A DNA stretch of 64,000 nucleotides from Limnohabitans sp. MMS-10A-192 (GCF_003063335.1 NZ_NERX01000002.1:405649-469648), one strand, 5' to 3'. Counted from the stretch's first letter, positions 36,672 through 45,621 are shown. The notes: generated by a model not told the origin, from the letters alone. A program made the numbers and translations.

Positions 36672-37286
36672 ATGTCCACTTTGCGCAGCTATATTTTTCT
36701 GGACCGCTTGCAGCCACAACTGATGTGTTTGCTGGGTTCCACCGCCCGTGGTTTCCTGCCGCGCCACAACGACGCGGCCATGCTCATCGAAGTGGCCCCC
36801 GGCATGGACATCGAGTGGCTGACCGACATCGCCCTCAAGCACGACGACGTCAAACCCGGCAACCTGGTGGTCGAGCGTCAGTTTGGCTATCTGGAGTTCC
36901 ACGGTCAGTCTTCTTCGTCGGTCAAGTCGGCCGGTGCTGCGGTGCTCGAAGCCATGGGCGTGAGCGAGAAGAGCGTGCTCAAGCCCGAAATTTTGGCCTC
37001 CAAGGTCATTGACCGGGTCGACGGTTACCACGCGTTTTTGATCAACCGCAGCAAGTCCGGCAGCATGCTTTTGCCCGGCGAGTCGCTCTACATCATGGAG
37101 ATGACCACATCTTCGTATGCGCTGCTGGTGGCCAACGAGGCCGAAAAAGCCGCCAACGTGAAGCTGATCGACTGTCGCTTCATGGGCCCGGCCGGTCGCT
37201 TGTACCTGTCGGGCAATGCCTCGGACGTGCGGGCCGCAGCCGCTGTGGCCGAGGCGGTGATTCGCGACGCCGGAGGTGCTGCATGA
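36672..37286 (+). CDS. BMC-T shell protein (CsoS1D-like tandem domain)
   Basis: 204 residues with two BMC domains, about 1-100 and 103-204, so it forms trimers with pseudo-hexagonal shape. The opening LRSYIFLDRLQPQL and the VAPGMDIEWLTDIALK block are those of the CsoS1D/CcmP group. Glu68-Arg69 in VVERQFGYLEFH match the residues that gate the large central pore in CsoS1D, so a gated, double-layered pore is likely. The second domain has AFLINRSKSGSMLLPGESL and MGPAGRLYLSG. It ends with ATGA, shared with the next start codon. It could admit larger metabolites such as 2-oxoglutarate, CoA or NAD, which is inference. Confidence 0.92.
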   Translation: MSTLRSYIFLDRLQPQLMCLLGSTARGFLPRHNDAAMLIEVAPGMDIEWLTDIALKHDDVKPGNLVVERQFGYLEFHGQSSSSVKSAGAAVLEAMGVSEKSVLKPEILASKVIDRVDGYHAFLINRSKSGSMLLPGESLYIMEMTTSSYALLVANEAEKAANVKLIDCRFMGPAGRLYLSGNASDVRAAAAVAEAVIRDAGGAA

Positions 37287-38251
37287 GCGCAGACGCTTTG
37301 CGCGCACAAATTCGGGCGCAGGTGCGCACGGCCCTGGGTGCCAAAGCCACGGGTGCAGACACATCGGTGGCCGCCTTGATGCAGCGCTTTGAAGCCGGTT
37401 ACGCCGCTGCGAATGCCGAGGCGATCGTGGCCTGCTTTGCCCCCGATGTGGTCTGGACCTTGCCCGACTCGCGTGTGCTGAATGGCCGCGCCGCATGCTC
37501 GGCGTTTTTGAAAGAACGCTTTGCCAGCCCCACAGGCCCCAAGTTCTCGGACTCGCACATGAACGTGCTGGGCCAAACCGTGGTGCAAAACTACAAGGTG
37601 GGCGTGCCCTTGCCCGGTGGTCAATCGGTCACCCTGGACGGCACCGATGTGTACCAAATCCGCGATGGCCTGATCGCCCGCAAAGACGCTTATTGGAAGC
37701 AGATTGGTGCGCCCAAACCAGCAGCTCCGGCCGCTGCGCCAGCGACTGCACCAGCGACTGCATCGCAGGGTGTGGTGGTGCCCTTGCGTGTGGGCACGGC
37801 CGCCCACGCACAAGCGCTGACCGACTTGTTCAAGCGCCTGGCCGCCAGCCCGGCTTTGCTGCAGGCCGCGCAATCGGGCCTGCTGCGTTTTGACATGCGC
37901 GTGGACGAAGCGGCCGTCAAGGCGGTGGCCGCTGCTGCGCCTGCCCCGCAAGCCGCTGCCGCTACCCCAACCACGTCGGCCATGGCGGCTACCACCGCCA
38001 CCGACCCGGCCGCCTGCTGTTCCTCGTGCAAGGCCGGCAAGGCCTGCGAGTGCAAGGGCGACACCTGCGAGTTGCACGATCACCAAGTGGACTTGCCCGA
38101 ACTCAAGGGCGTGATCGGCGAGAAGCTGCTCAAAACCCTGCCGCCGAGCGTGAAAACCGTTCGGCTGCATCCCAAGGCGGTCATGACCCCCTTGGGCAAA
38201 GAAGCCCTGCGCAAGCGCGGCATCACCATTGACCGAGGAACTACCCCATGA
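37283..38251 (+). CDS. BMC-locus fusion protein: SnoaL-like domain, linkers and Cys-rich segment
   Basis: 322 residues, no family recognised for the whole. In order: a short amphipathic N-terminal helix (about 3-20, DALRAQIRAQVRTALG) like an encapsulation peptide; a SnoaL/NTF2-like alpha-beta domain (about 28-140) with FAPDVVWTLPDSRVLNGRA; an Ala/Pro linker; a helical segment at 162-216; a second Ala/Pro/Thr linker; a cysteine cluster (Cys245, 246, 249, 255, 257, 262) likely to bind metal; and a C-terminal piece VRLHPKAVMTPLGKEALRKRGITI. The TPLxxxALRKRGI ending reminds me of short accessory proteins in other BMC loci, but I cannot name one. It overlaps both neighbours by 4 bases (ATGA), so translation is coupled. 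Confidence 0.6.
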   Translation: MSADALRAQIRAQVRTALGAKATGADTSVAALMQRFEAGYAAANAEAIVACFAPDVVWTLPDSRVLNGRAACSAFLKERFASPTGPKFSDSHMNVLGQTVVQNYKVGVPLPGGQSVTLDGTDVYQIRDGLIARKDAYWKQIGAPKPAAPAAAPATAPATASQGVVVPLRVGTAAHAQALTDLFKRLAASPALLQAAQSGLLRFDMRVDEAAVKAVAAAAPAPQAAAATPTTSAMAATTATDPAACCSSCKAGKACECKGDTCELHDHQVDLPELKGVIGEKLLKTLPPSVKTVRLHPKAVMTPLGKEALRKRGITIDRGTTP

Positions 38252-38517
38252 AAACAGGAACCGTGATCGGCCGCATCGTGGCCAGCAAACGCTTGCCCGA
38301 GTTGCCACCCGGCGCATTGCTGGAGGTGCAGCTGGACTACCCCAAAGACGTGGTGGTCTGCTTTGACCCCATGGGTTGCGGCATTGGCGAGCGCGTGATG
38401 ATCACCATCGGCGCACCTGCGGCCTGGTGGTTCGCCCCGGCCCACCCGCGTGTGGTGGCCGATGCGCTCATCATCGCCTCGCTCGACAACTACGACACCC
38501 CAACGCCGATGCGTTGA
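38248..38517 (+). CDS. BMC-P vertex protein (EutN/CcmL family)
   Basis: 89 residues. Forms pentamers that close the corners of a BMC shell. It starts MKTGTVIGRIVASKRLPELP and has the conserved turn VVCFDPMGCGIGERVMITIGAPAAW, with the usual acidic/Gly loop before the last strand ADALIIASLDN. Directly overlaps the preceding gene by 4 bases and is followed by a 61-base pyrimidine-rich spacer before the hexamer gene. Confidence 0.93.
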   Translation: MKTGTVIGRIVASKRLPELPPGALLEVQLDYPKDVVVCFDPMGCGIGERVMITIGAPAAWWFAPAHPRVVADALIIASLDNYDTPTPMR

Positions 38518-38578
38518 ACCTTTTCCCCCTCACCCTTTTCTTCAACCCTTTCTTTTTTAACCCCTCAAGGAGACTCTC

Positions 38579-38851
38579 ATGTCACAAGCCATCGGAATGA
38601 TCGAAACCAAAGGTTATGTTGCTGCTTTCGCTGCCGCTGACGCCATGGTCAAAGCCGCCAACGTCAACATCGTTGGCAAAAAAGAAGTCGGTGGCGGTCT
38701 CGTCGCCATCATCGTTTCGGGCGACGTGGGTGCCGTCAAGGCCGCCACAGAAGCCGGTGCTGAAGCCGCAGGCGCGATCGGTGAAGTGGTGTCTTGCCAC
38801 GTCATCCCGCGTCCACACGCTGACGTGTCCAAAGCCTTCGACGGCAAGTGA
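38579..38851 (+). CDS. BMC-H hexameric shell protein
   Basis: 90 residues, single BMC domain (PF00936): [22 protein letters not shown], the pore loop around [24 protein letters not shown] with a Gly-rich pore, and the final helix [19 protein letters not shown]. It should be the main facet tile of the compartment. It is the only single-domain BMC gene here, with a strong ribosome-binding site (AAGGAGACTCTC before the ATG), fitting high output. The upstream spacer is CT-rich. Confidence 0.95.
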   Translation: MSQAIGMIETKGYVAAFAAADAMVKAANVNIVGKKEVGGGLVAIIVSGDVGAVKAATEAGAEAAGAIGEVVSCHVIPRPHADVSKAFDGK

Positions 38852-38880
38852 TCGACAGCTGCCCCAGATAAGGAGGCCGC

Positions 38881-39546
38881 ATGGCCACAAGCAAAAAAGC
38901 CGCAGCGCCCACCAAGCCGGCCGCTGAGCTTCGGGTTTACCTGACGCTCACCGACCTGCAGCCCCAGTTCTCCTCGTGGATGAGTTCGCCTTTGGGCGCA
39001 CGCGGCTACGTGGCGATGCAAGGCACCCACGCGCTGCTGGTGGAGATCGCCCCCGGGCTGTCCATCCAGCGCGTGATCGACTTGGCCCTGAAAGCCGAGC
39101 CCACGCTGGAGCCGGGCATCCTGGCCGTCGAGCGGCAGTTTGGCGTGTTGGAGTTGCACAGCAACGACAGCGCCGCCCTGCAGCGCGCAGGCCAGGTCAT
39201 CCTGGACTGGATGGGGGCCAAGGCCGAAGACCAACTGCGCCCGCATCTGCTGTACAGCGACATTCTGGAAAACGTGACCGATCAGCACGCCGTGCTGATG
39301 AACCGCACGCGCCAAGCCAGCATGGTGCTGCCCGGCGACCACATGCTGCTGATGGAAGTGGCCCCGGCCCTGTTTGGTGCCCACATGGCCAACGAAGCCG
39401 AAAAAGTCGCGCCCGACCTGACCCTGGTCGAGTGCAGCATGATCGGTGCCAGTGGCCGCATGTACCTGACCGGCAGCATGGCCTCGCTTGAAAAAGCCAA
39501 GGCACATGTCGAGCAATTGCTGGCCGAGATTCCGGGCCGCGCCTGA
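38881..39546 (+). CDS. second BMC-T shell protein (CsoS1D-like)
   Basis: 221 residues, two BMC domains, preceded by a Lys/Ala/Pro-rich N-terminus (1-16). LRVYLTLTDLQPQFSSW starts the first domain; the pore-gating pair is Glu84-Arg85 in AVERQFGVLELH. The second domain has AVLMNRTRQASMVLPGDHM and IGASGRMYLTGS. A good ribosome-binding site AAGGAGG precedes the ATG. Having two different CsoS1D-like proteins and one hexamer gene suggests two pore types in the shell. It is the last gene of the BMC set; repeats follow. Confidence 0.92.
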   Translation: MATSKKAAAPTKPAAELRVYLTLTDLQPQFSSWMSSPLGARGYVAMQGTHALLVEIAPGLSIQRVIDLALKAEPTLEPGILAVERQFGVLELHSNDSAALQRAGQVILDWMGAKAEDQLRPHLLYSDILENVTDQHAVLMNRTRQASMVLPGDHMLLMEVAPALFGAHMANEAEKVAPDLTLVECSMIGASGRMYLTGSMASLEKAKAHVEQLLAEIPGRA

Positions 39547-39564
39547 CGGCGACAGCCGCCGGAT

Positions 39565-39610
39565 GCCGTCTCAGGCCGTCTCAGGCCGTCTCAGGCCGTC
39601 TCAGGCCGTC
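39565..39610. repeat. decamer tandem repeat
   Basis: The 10-base unit GCCGTCTCAG occurs four times head to tail (39565-39604), followed by a partial copy GCCGTC (39605-39610). It lies 18 bases after the last BMC gene. The region continues with CACTGCGAGGAGCCTGCGACGC, resembling dispersed intergenic repeats of many proteobacteria. Confidence 0.9.
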
Positions 39611-39680
39611 ACTGCGAGGAGCCTGCGACGCGGCAGTCCAGCTGCGGCGCTTGAAGAGCTCCTGTGTCGCCAATTTTTGC

Positions 39681-39714
39681 CCGCGATGGCGAAATGAGGG
39701 ATTCGCCATCGCGG
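39681..39714. repeat. 13-bp perfect inverted repeat
   Basis: CCGCGATGGCGAA (39681-39693) and TTCGCCATCGCGG (39702-39714) are exactly complementary with an eight-base loop ATGAGGGA. No T-run follows. With the tandem decamer it fills the 255-base gap between the BMC locus and the crotonase gene; no coding sequence is seen in that gap. Confidence 0.8.
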
Positions 39715-39801
39715 ACGGCATGAGCGCGAAGACGTGGTGGCCGCCCAAGCCTGTCACCCGGGTGAAAGGCATGCGGGACACCACGCTCTAGCATCTGATT
39801 C

Positions 39802-40608
39802 ATGAACCTCACCCCCCACCCCGAAGGCCAGATCGATTGCACCGTCCACGGTGCAGTCCTTCAGATTTGCATCAACCGCCCTGCCAAGCGCAACGGCTTC
39901 ACGCCCAAGATGTTCCGCGAGTTGGGCGAGGCCTACACCCGGCTCGACGACGACCCTGCGCTGCGCGTGGGCGTGCTGTGCGCGGCGGGGGACCATTTCA
40001 CTGCCGGGCTGGATTTGCCGACCATTGCACCGCTGATGAAGCGTGGTGAAAAGTCGGTGCCGCTGGGCCTGGTGGACCCGCTGAATCTGGGCATGGAGGG
40101 CTATCGCCGCCGCGTCAAACCCATGGTGGTGGCGGTGCAGGGCATCACCTACACGCTGGGCATCGAGCTGATGTTGGCGGCCGACATCGTGGTCGCGGCC
40201 GATGACTGCCGCTTCTCGCAGCTGGAGGTGCAGCGCGGCATCATGGCCACGGGCGGTGCCACGCTGCGCATGGCCGAGCGGGCGGGCATGGGCAATGCGC
40301 TCTTGCATTTGCTCACAGCCGATGTGTTCGACAGCGCCGAAGCCCTGCGCCTGAACTTTGTGCAAAAGGTGGTGCCAGCGGCGGACCTTTTGCCTGAGGT
40401 CATGCGCATCGCCGGGCAGATCGCCGCGCAAGCGCCGCTGGCGGTGGTGGCCACGCGGCAAAACGTGCTCAAGGCGGTGGAGCACGGCCCGCTGGTGGCG
40501 ATGCACGATTTTCTGTCGGTGCAAAGAACGCTATCCAACAGCGACGACGCCGCAGAAGGCGTGCGCTCGTTTGTTGAAAAAAGACCGGCCCGTTTTACCG
40601 GTCAGTGA
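39802..40608 (+). CDS. enoyl-CoA hydratase/isomerase (crotonase)
   Basis: 268-residue crotonase-fold protein. The oxyanion-hole block HFTAGLDLPTIAPL and the helix GIELMLAADIVVAADDCRFSQLEVQRGIMATGGAT are recognisable. Catalytic glutamate assignment is uncertain, since the family has both one- and two-Glu forms, so hydratase versus isomerase or dehalogenase cannot be told. Its stop overlaps the convergent K+ channel stop by 7 bases. It lies 255 bases after the BMC locus, beyond repeats, so I do not count it as part of that operon. Confidence 0.85.
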   Translation: MNLTPHPEGQIDCTVHGAVLQICINRPAKRNGFTPKMFRELGEAYTRLDDDPALRVGVLCAAGDHFTAGLDLPTIAPLMKRGEKSVPLGLVDPLNLGMEGYRRRVKPMVVAVQGITYTLGIELMLAADIVVAADDCRFSQLEVQRGIMATGGATLRMAERAGMGNALLHLLTADVFDSAEALRLNFVQKVVPAADLLPEVMRIAGQIAAQAPLAVVATRQNVLKAVEHGPLVAMHDFLSVQRTLSNSDDAAEGVRSFVEKRPARFTGQ

Positions 40609-41048
40609 GCGCTGGGCGGGTCGCTTGACGAGAGCGCTTGAATATCGCGTCGCAGATCCGCCACCTCGTGGCGAAGGTGACGGATTTCGTGCATCAGGTC
40701 TTTTTCAATTTGCCGCTCTTCGTCTTCAACTTCTTTTTCGACAAAGATGGCCGACAGGGAGGCGGTGACCAGCGACAGCACTGCCAGACCCAAGAGCACC
40801 ACAATCACCGAGAAAGCACGCGATGCATGGGTGGAGGGCACCACATCGCCAAAACCCACCGTGGCTGCTGTGGTGAAGGCCAGCCACAGACCATCAGACA
40901 GGGTGTGGATGTGGGGGTCAATCACCCAAAAGCCCACACCCCCCAGCCCCAAAATGGCCACCGCCAAGAGCAGTGAGTAAATCAGGCCTTGATGAATGAT
41001 GCGGCTGAACCGCCGGGGATGTGATCGCATGCCTTGATTTTCATCCAT
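40602..41048 (-). CDS. two-helix potassium ion channel
   Basis: 148-residue protein of the Ion_trans_2 type: a membrane helix (about 17-40), a pore region with the selectivity-filter sequence TVGFGD in FTTAATVGFGDVVPST, and a second membrane helix, then a coiled-coil-like acidic/basic C-terminus (EKEVEDEERQIEKDLMHEIRHLR). This is the 2TM KcsA-like architecture, without a regulatory RCK domain. Presumably conducts K+ across the inner membrane; gating unknown. Convergent with the crotonase (7-base overlap) and divergent from srkA. Confidence 0.87.
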   Translation of the reverse strand: MDENQGMRSHPRRFSRIIHQGLIYSLLLAVAILGLGGVGFWVIDPHIHTLSDGLWLAFTTAATVGFGDVVPSTHASRAFSVIVVLLGLAVLSLVTASLSAIFVEKEVEDEERQIEKDLMHEIRHLRHEVADLRRDIQALSSSDPPSAH

Positions 41049-41131
41049 TTGGCGAGCAGCGCTTGTGACGCATGTCAGCGTTCGGTGTGGTGGCCCAGGG
41101 ACAGGCGCTGCCTGTGGGCCACAATCGACGC

Positions 41132-42154
41132 ATGACCGATACGACCGCTGTGCAACACCCTTATGCCGAATTGACCCCTGACCGGGTGATGGACGCCCTG
41201 TCTGAACTCGGCTTGTGGCCCGACGGGCGTTTGCTGGCGCTCAGCTCTTACGAAAACCGCGTTTACCGCGTGCACTTGGACGAGCCCGAACAAGGCCACC
41301 AGGCGGTGGTGCTCAAGTTCTACCGCCCGGGACGCTGGAGCCGCGAACAGATTCAGGAAGAGCATGACTTTGCGGCCGAGCTGGTGGCGGGCGAGGTGCC
41401 GGTGGTCGCGCCTTTGACCTTGGGTGGTCAGACCTTGCACCACAGCGCGGGTTTTGATTTTTCAGTCAGCCCTTTGCGCGGCGGGCGCAGGCCCGAGCTG
41501 GACGACTTTGAAGTGCTGGAATGGATTGGCCGTTTTCTGGCCCGCATCCACACCGTGGGGGCAGCGCAGCCATTTGCGCACCGGCCCACGCTGGACGTGC
41601 AGACCTTTGCGCTGGAGCCGGCCGAATGGCTGAAAACCCATCAGATGATTCCGCTCGAGGTAGAGCGTGAATGGCAGACCACACTGGCGCAGGCCGTGGA
41701 CATCATCCAGACCAAGATGGCGCAAGGTGCGGCAGATCGCCGCCTGTTGCGCCTGCACGGCGATTGCCATCCTGGCAACATCTTGTGGACGCCCACCGAC
41801 ATGCCTGGCGGCGGCCCGCACTTTGTGGATCTGGACGATGCCCGCATGGGCCCGGCGGTGCAGGACCTGTGGATGCTTTTGTCGGGCGACCGCCGCCAAC
41901 GCACCGAACAGTTGTCAGCGCTGGTCGAGGGCTACGAACAGGTGCGCGACCTGGACCGGGCGGAGCTGCACCTGATCGAGCCCCTGCGCACCTTGCGCTT
42001 GATCCATTACAGCGCTTGGTTGGCCAGGCGTTGGGAAGACCCGATTTTCCCGGTCAACTTCCCGTGGTTTGGCACGCCCGACTATTGGCGCGGCCAGGTG
42101 CTCATGCTGCAAGAGCAGATCGAGCAGATGCAGGAAGCGCCTTTGGTGGTGTGA
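41132..42154 (+). CDS. srkA: stress response kinase A (SrkA/YihE)
   Basis: 340-residue APH-fold protein kinase. The catalytic loop [13 protein letters not shown] and the metal-binding [10 protein letters not shown] are clear. SrkA protects E. coli from stress-induced death linked to the MazEF system; role in this organism is inference. I chose ATG 41132 ([21 protein letters not shown]), 20 codons inside a longer frame. C-terminal sequences [22 protein letters not shown] match family ends. Confidence 0.9.
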   Translation: MTDTTAVQHPYAELTPDRVMDALSELGLWPDGRLLALSSYENRVYRVHLDEPEQGHQAVVLKFYRPGRWSREQIQEEHDFAAELVAGEVPVVAPLTLGGQTLHHSAGFDFSVSPLRGGRRPELDDFEVLEWIGRFLARIHTVGAAQPFAHRPTLDVQTFALEPAEWLKTHQMIPLEVEREWQTTLAQAVDIIQTKMAQGAADRRLLRLHGDCHPGNILWTPTDMPGGGPHFVDLDDARMGPAVQDLWMLLSGDRRQRTEQLSALVEGYEQVRDLDRAELHLIEPLRTLRLIHYSAWLARRWEDPIFPVNFPWFGTPDYWRGQVLMLQEQIEQMQEAPLVV

Positions 42155-42231
42155 GTCTGCCGAGTTTCAGAAGGGCGCGGCGTCCAGGCGTGAGTCCCCG
42201 TCTGAAGGCATTCACACAGATAATTTCCCCC

Positions 42232-43083
42232 ATGACCGACAAACTCAAGCTGTACCTCGATTTGATCCGCTGGAACCGGCCTGCGGGCTGGTTGCTGTTG
42301 CTCTGGCCTTCGCTGGCGGCTTTGTGGGTGGCTGCGGGCGGCTTTCCGGGTTGGCACCTGATCGCGGTCTTCACCCTGGGCACCATCCTCATGCGCAGCG
42401 CAGGGTGTTGCATCAACGATGTGGCCGACCGTGACTTCGACAAGCACGTCAAGCGCACCGCCAACCGCCCGGTGACGAGTGGGCGCATCGGCACAAAGGA
42501 AGCTTTGCTGGTGGGCGCTGCGCTGGCGTTGTGCGCGTTTGGGCTGGTCCTGACCACCAACGCAGCGACCATCCAGTGGTCGTTTGCCGCTTTGGCGGTG
42601 ACCTTGCTGTATCCCTATGCCAAGCGCTATGTATCGATGCCGCAGGCGGTGCTGGGTGTGGCGTTCAGTTTTGGCATTCCGATGGCTTTCGCTGCGGTGC
42701 AGGGCCAGGTGCCGCTGCTGGCCTGGGCTTTGTTGTTGGGCAACCTGTTTTGGGTGCTGGCCTACGACACCGAATACGCCATGGTGGACCGGGACGATGA
42801 TTTGAAGATTGGCATGAAGACCTCGGCCATCACCTTGGGCGACCAGGATGTGCCCGCCATCATGGGTTTTTATGTGGCGTACCTGTTGATCTGGGCATGG
42901 CTGCTCAATGCCCCGCAGCAAGGCGTGGGCTTCTGGCTGGCTTGGGCCGTGTCAGCAGCTCAGGTGGTTTGGCACTACCTGTTGATCCGCCAGCGCAGCC
43001 GCGAGGGCTGTTTCCAGGCCTTTCGGCTGAACCACTGGCTGGGCTTCAGCGTGTTTGTGGGCGTGGTTCTACGCGACCTTTGA
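42232..43083 (+). CDS. ubiA: 4-hydroxybenzoate polyprenyltransferase
   Basis: Integral membrane prenyltransferase that attaches the isoprenoid tail to 4-hydroxybenzoate in ubiquinone synthesis. 283 residues, about eight membrane helices. The two Asp-rich motifs are NDVADRDFD (first) and [13 protein letters not shown] (second), which bind prenyl-diphosphate via Mg2+. Starts [20 protein letters not shown] at ATG 42232. Its stop directly abuts the convergent proC stop (no gap). Confidence 0.96.
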   Translation: MTDKLKLYLDLIRWNRPAGWLLLLWPSLAALWVAAGGFPGWHLIAVFTLGTILMRSAGCCINDVADRDFDKHVKRTANRPVTSGRIGTKEALLVGAALALCAFGLVLTTNAATIQWSFAALAVTLLYPYAKRYVSMPQAVLGVAFSFGIPMAFAAVQGQVPLLAWALLLGNLFWVLAYDTEYAMVDRDDDLKIGMKTSAITLGDQDVPAIMGFYVAYLLIWAWLLNAPQQGVGFWLAWAVSAAQVVWHYLLIRQRSREGCFQAFRLNHWLGFSVFVGVVLRDL

Positions 43084-43908
43084 TCAGGTTTTGCCGAACT
43101 CGTCGCCCAGCTCGCGGGCGCGCAGCTCGGCCGCTTGCATGGCTTTCACAAAGGCGGGTTTGATGCCTGCCGCCTCCATGGCGGTCAGGGCCGCATAGGT
43201 GGTGCCGCCTTTGGATGTGACGCGCTGGCGCAGCACTTCGGGCGACTCGGTCGATGCCGCCGCCAAAGAGGACGCCCCCGAGAACGTGGCCACAGCCAGT
43301 TGGTAGGCCTGTTCGGCCGACAGGCCCATGCCGACACCGGCTTCGGTCATGGCTTCGAGGAAATAAAACACGTAAGCCGGGCCTGAGCCCGACAGGGCCG
43401 TCACGGCGTCCAGTTGCGACTCTTGCGCGACCCACAGGTATTGCCCAGTGGTGCCGATCACCTGCTCGACCAGTGCCTTGTCTGCGGCAGAGACGCTGGG
43501 GCAAGGGTACAGCGCGGTCATGCCTTGGCCGACCAGTGCTGGCGTGTTGGGCATGCAACGCACCACGCGCTCGGTGCCCACCCAGCGGCTGATACTGTCG
43601 GTGCGGATGCCGGCGGCCACCGACAGGTGCAAGGCATTGCCGGTGTGGGGCATGACGGGTGCTGCGGCTTCGCTGAACATCTGCGGTTTGACCGCCCAGA
43701 CCACCAGGTCGGCCTGCGCCAGTGCCGGGCTGGCCGAGGGCAGTGCGCTGATGCCAAAGTCCTTGAGCAGATTGGCGGCGGTCTCTGCAAAGGGCTCCAC
43801 CACGGTGATTTGCGCTGGCTTCATGCCCTGGCGGATCAGGCCGCCGATGATGGCGCTGGCCATGTTGCCGCCGCCGATGAATGCGATGTGTTGTGAAGGT
43901 GTGCTCAT
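43084..43908 (-). CDS. proC: pyrroline-5-carboxylate reductase
   Basis: Last step of proline synthesis, NAD(P)H-dependent. 274 residues. The Rossmann motif is [16 protein letters not shown]; the C-terminal signature region is [28 protein letters not shown], with downstream [15 protein letters not shown]. Starts [14 protein letters not shown]. Convergent with ubiA, divergent from glpK. Confidence 0.96.
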   Translation of the reverse strand: MSTPSQHIAFIGGGNMASAIIGGLIRQGMKPAQITVVEPFAETAANLLKDFGISALPSASPALAQADLVVWAVKPQMFSEAAAPVMPHTGNALHLSVAAGIRTDSISRWVGTERVVRCMPNTPALVGQGMTALYPCPSVSAADKALVEQVIGTTGQYLWVAQESQLDAVTALSGSGPAYVFYFLEAMTEAGVGMGLSAEQAYQLAVATFSGASSLAAASTESPEVLRQRVTSKGGTTYAALTAMEAAGIKPAFVKAMQAAELRARELGDEFGKT

Positions 43909-43997
43909 GTCGGTGTGTCCCTAGGGTGTTTGCTTGGAAAACGCAATGCGGGAATTGTCGCTGTTTGTGCCAAGGCGTTTGCGTTAGCCTTGCGGGC

Positions 43998-45497
43998 ATG
44001 GACTACATCCTTTCAATTGACCAAGGAACCACCAGCTCACGCGCGGTGGTGTTTGACCGGGCTGGCCAGCCCGTGGCGATCGCGCAGCGCGAGTTTGCGC
44101 AGCATTTCCCGCAGCCCGGCTGGGTGGAGCACGATGCCCATGAGATCTGGCAAACCCAGCTGGCCGTGATGCAGGAGGTGCTCGCGCGCGCAGGCCTCTC
44201 GGCGCGCCAGTTGCGCGCGATTGGCTTGACCAATCAGCGCGAAACCACCGTCTTGTGGGACCGCAAGACAGGAGAGCCCATCGCGCCCGCCATTGTTTGG
44301 CAGGACCGACGAACCGTCGCGCATTGCGAGGCCCTGCGTGCAGCCGGGCTGGCCGACAAAATCGCCCGCAAGACGGGTTTGGTGCTGGATGCGTATTTTT
44401 CCGGCACCAAGCTGGCCTGGCTGCTGGACCATGTGCCGGGCGCCCGGGTAAGGGCTGAGCGTGGTGAGCTGGCTTTTGGCACCGTGGACAGCTGGTTGGT
44501 GTGGAAGCTCACGGGGGGGCGCGTCCATGCCACGGACCCCAGCAATGCTTCGCGGACCTTGTTGTTCAATTTGAAACAAGGCGCCTGGGATCCTGAGTTG
44601 CTGGTCATGCTCCGCATCCCGAAAGAGGTCTTGCCTCAAGTGTTGCCCTCGTGCGGCGTGGTGGCCGAAACCGAGGCCGCTTTGCTGGGCGTGAGTGTGC
44701 CGATTGCGGGGTGGGCAGGCGATCAGCAGGCCGCATTGTTTGGCCAAGCTTGTTTTGCGCCGGGCATGGCCAAGAACACCTATGGCACCGGCTGCTTCAT
44801 GCTGATGAACACGGGCAGCAAGCCCGTGGTCAGCCGGCATCGCTTGCTCAGCACGGTGGCTTGGCAGGGGCCCGCTTCGTCTGAACATGCCAGAGCGTAT
44901 GCGCTGGAAGGATCGGTGTTCATGGCGGGCGCAACGGTGCAGTGGTTGCGCGATGGCTTGCAACTGATCCAAAGTGCGCCCGAGGTCGAGGCCTTGGCGG
45001 CCAGTGTGGCGGACACGGGGGATGTCTTCCTGGTGCCTGCTTTTGCAGGTTTGGGTGCCCCTGATTGGGATGGCCAGGCGCGCGGCACCTTGTTGGGCAT
45101 GACGCGGGGCACAACCCGTGCCCACATTGCTCGCGCAGCGCTGGAGGCCATTGCCTTGCAGACCGCCGATGTATTTCAAGCCATGAGTGCCGACAGCGGC
45201 TTGCAGCTGCAGGAGTTGCGGGTAGATGGTGGCGCTTGCAGGAACAATTTGTTGATGCAAATACAGGCCGATGTGCTGGGTGTGTCGGTGGTGCGCAGCC
45301 AGGTCAGTGAAACCACGGCTTTGGGCGCTGCTTATTTGGCAGGACTGGCCACTGGTTTTTGGTCGGGTGCCGACGAAATTTCTGCGCAGTGGCAAGAAGA
45401 GCGGCGGTTTGAACCGCAATGGACGGCCTCGCAGCGCAGTGAGCGTCAGGCGCGATGGCGTCAGGCGGTGAACCGCGCCAGAAAATGGGCGGTTTGA
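43998..45497 (+). CDS. glpK: glycerol kinase
   Basis: Phosphorylates glycerol to glycerol-3-phosphate. 499 residues. FGGY-family marks: [19 protein letters not shown] at the start, [13 protein letters not shown], and the C-terminal block [22 protein letters not shown]. No glpF or glpD is nearby. I start at ATG 43998, 39 codons inside a longer frame that begins in the proC promoter region. Confidence 0.96.
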   Translation: MDYILSIDQGTTSSRAVVFDRAGQPVAIAQREFAQHFPQPGWVEHDAHEIWQTQLAVMQEVLARAGLSARQLRAIGLTNQRETTVLWDRKTGEPIAPAIVWQDRRTVAHCEALRAAGLADKIARKTGLVLDAYFSGTKLAWLLDHVPGARVRAERGELAFGTVDSWLVWKLTGGRVHATDPSNASRTLLFNLKQGAWDPELLVMLRIPKEVLPQVLPSCGVVAETEAALLGVSVPIAGWAGDQQAALFGQACFAPGMAKNTYGTGCFMLMNTGSKPVVSRHRLLSTVAWQGPASSEHARAYALEGSVFMAGATVQWLRDGLQLIQSAPEVEALAASVADTGDVFLVPAFAGLGAPDWDGQARGTLLGMTRGTTRAHIARAALEAIALQTADVFQAMSADSGLQLQELRVDGGACRNNLLMQIQADVLGVSVVRSQVSETTALGAAYLAGLATGFWSGADEISAQWQEERRFEPQWTASQRSERQARWRQAVNRARKWAV

Positions 45498-45592
45498 GTG
45501 ATTCATGGCGCTCAATTCAATAAAGTAGGGCTCTTTCCAGGCGCAATGAGTCACTTAAATGAGGTTCAATCCAAAATTCTTTGTGAAAGTTG

Positions 45593-45621
45593 TTGACGCC
45601 CCGATTTTTTTCTGACAGAAT
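45593..45621 (+). promoter_or_regulatory. sigma-70 promoter of the spc operon
   Basis: TTGACG (45593-45598) and CAGAAT (45616-45621) are 17 bases apart, followed by a G-rich start region. Expected start near 45628, leaving a leader of about 140 bases before rplN. The 269-base gap after glpK holds no gene that I can see. Confidence 0.7.

Noticed and set aside
34082..39546. Carboxysome
   Set aside because: CsoS1D-like shell proteins and EutN-type protein are present, but no RuBisCO, carbonic anhydrase or CsoS2 gene is found; cargo genes are a dioxygenase and an aldehyde dehydrogenase.
39802..40608. Crotonase as member of the BMC operon
   Set aside because: It lies 255 bases downstream behind repeats and shows no cargo-signal helix at either end; joint function is possible but unsupported.
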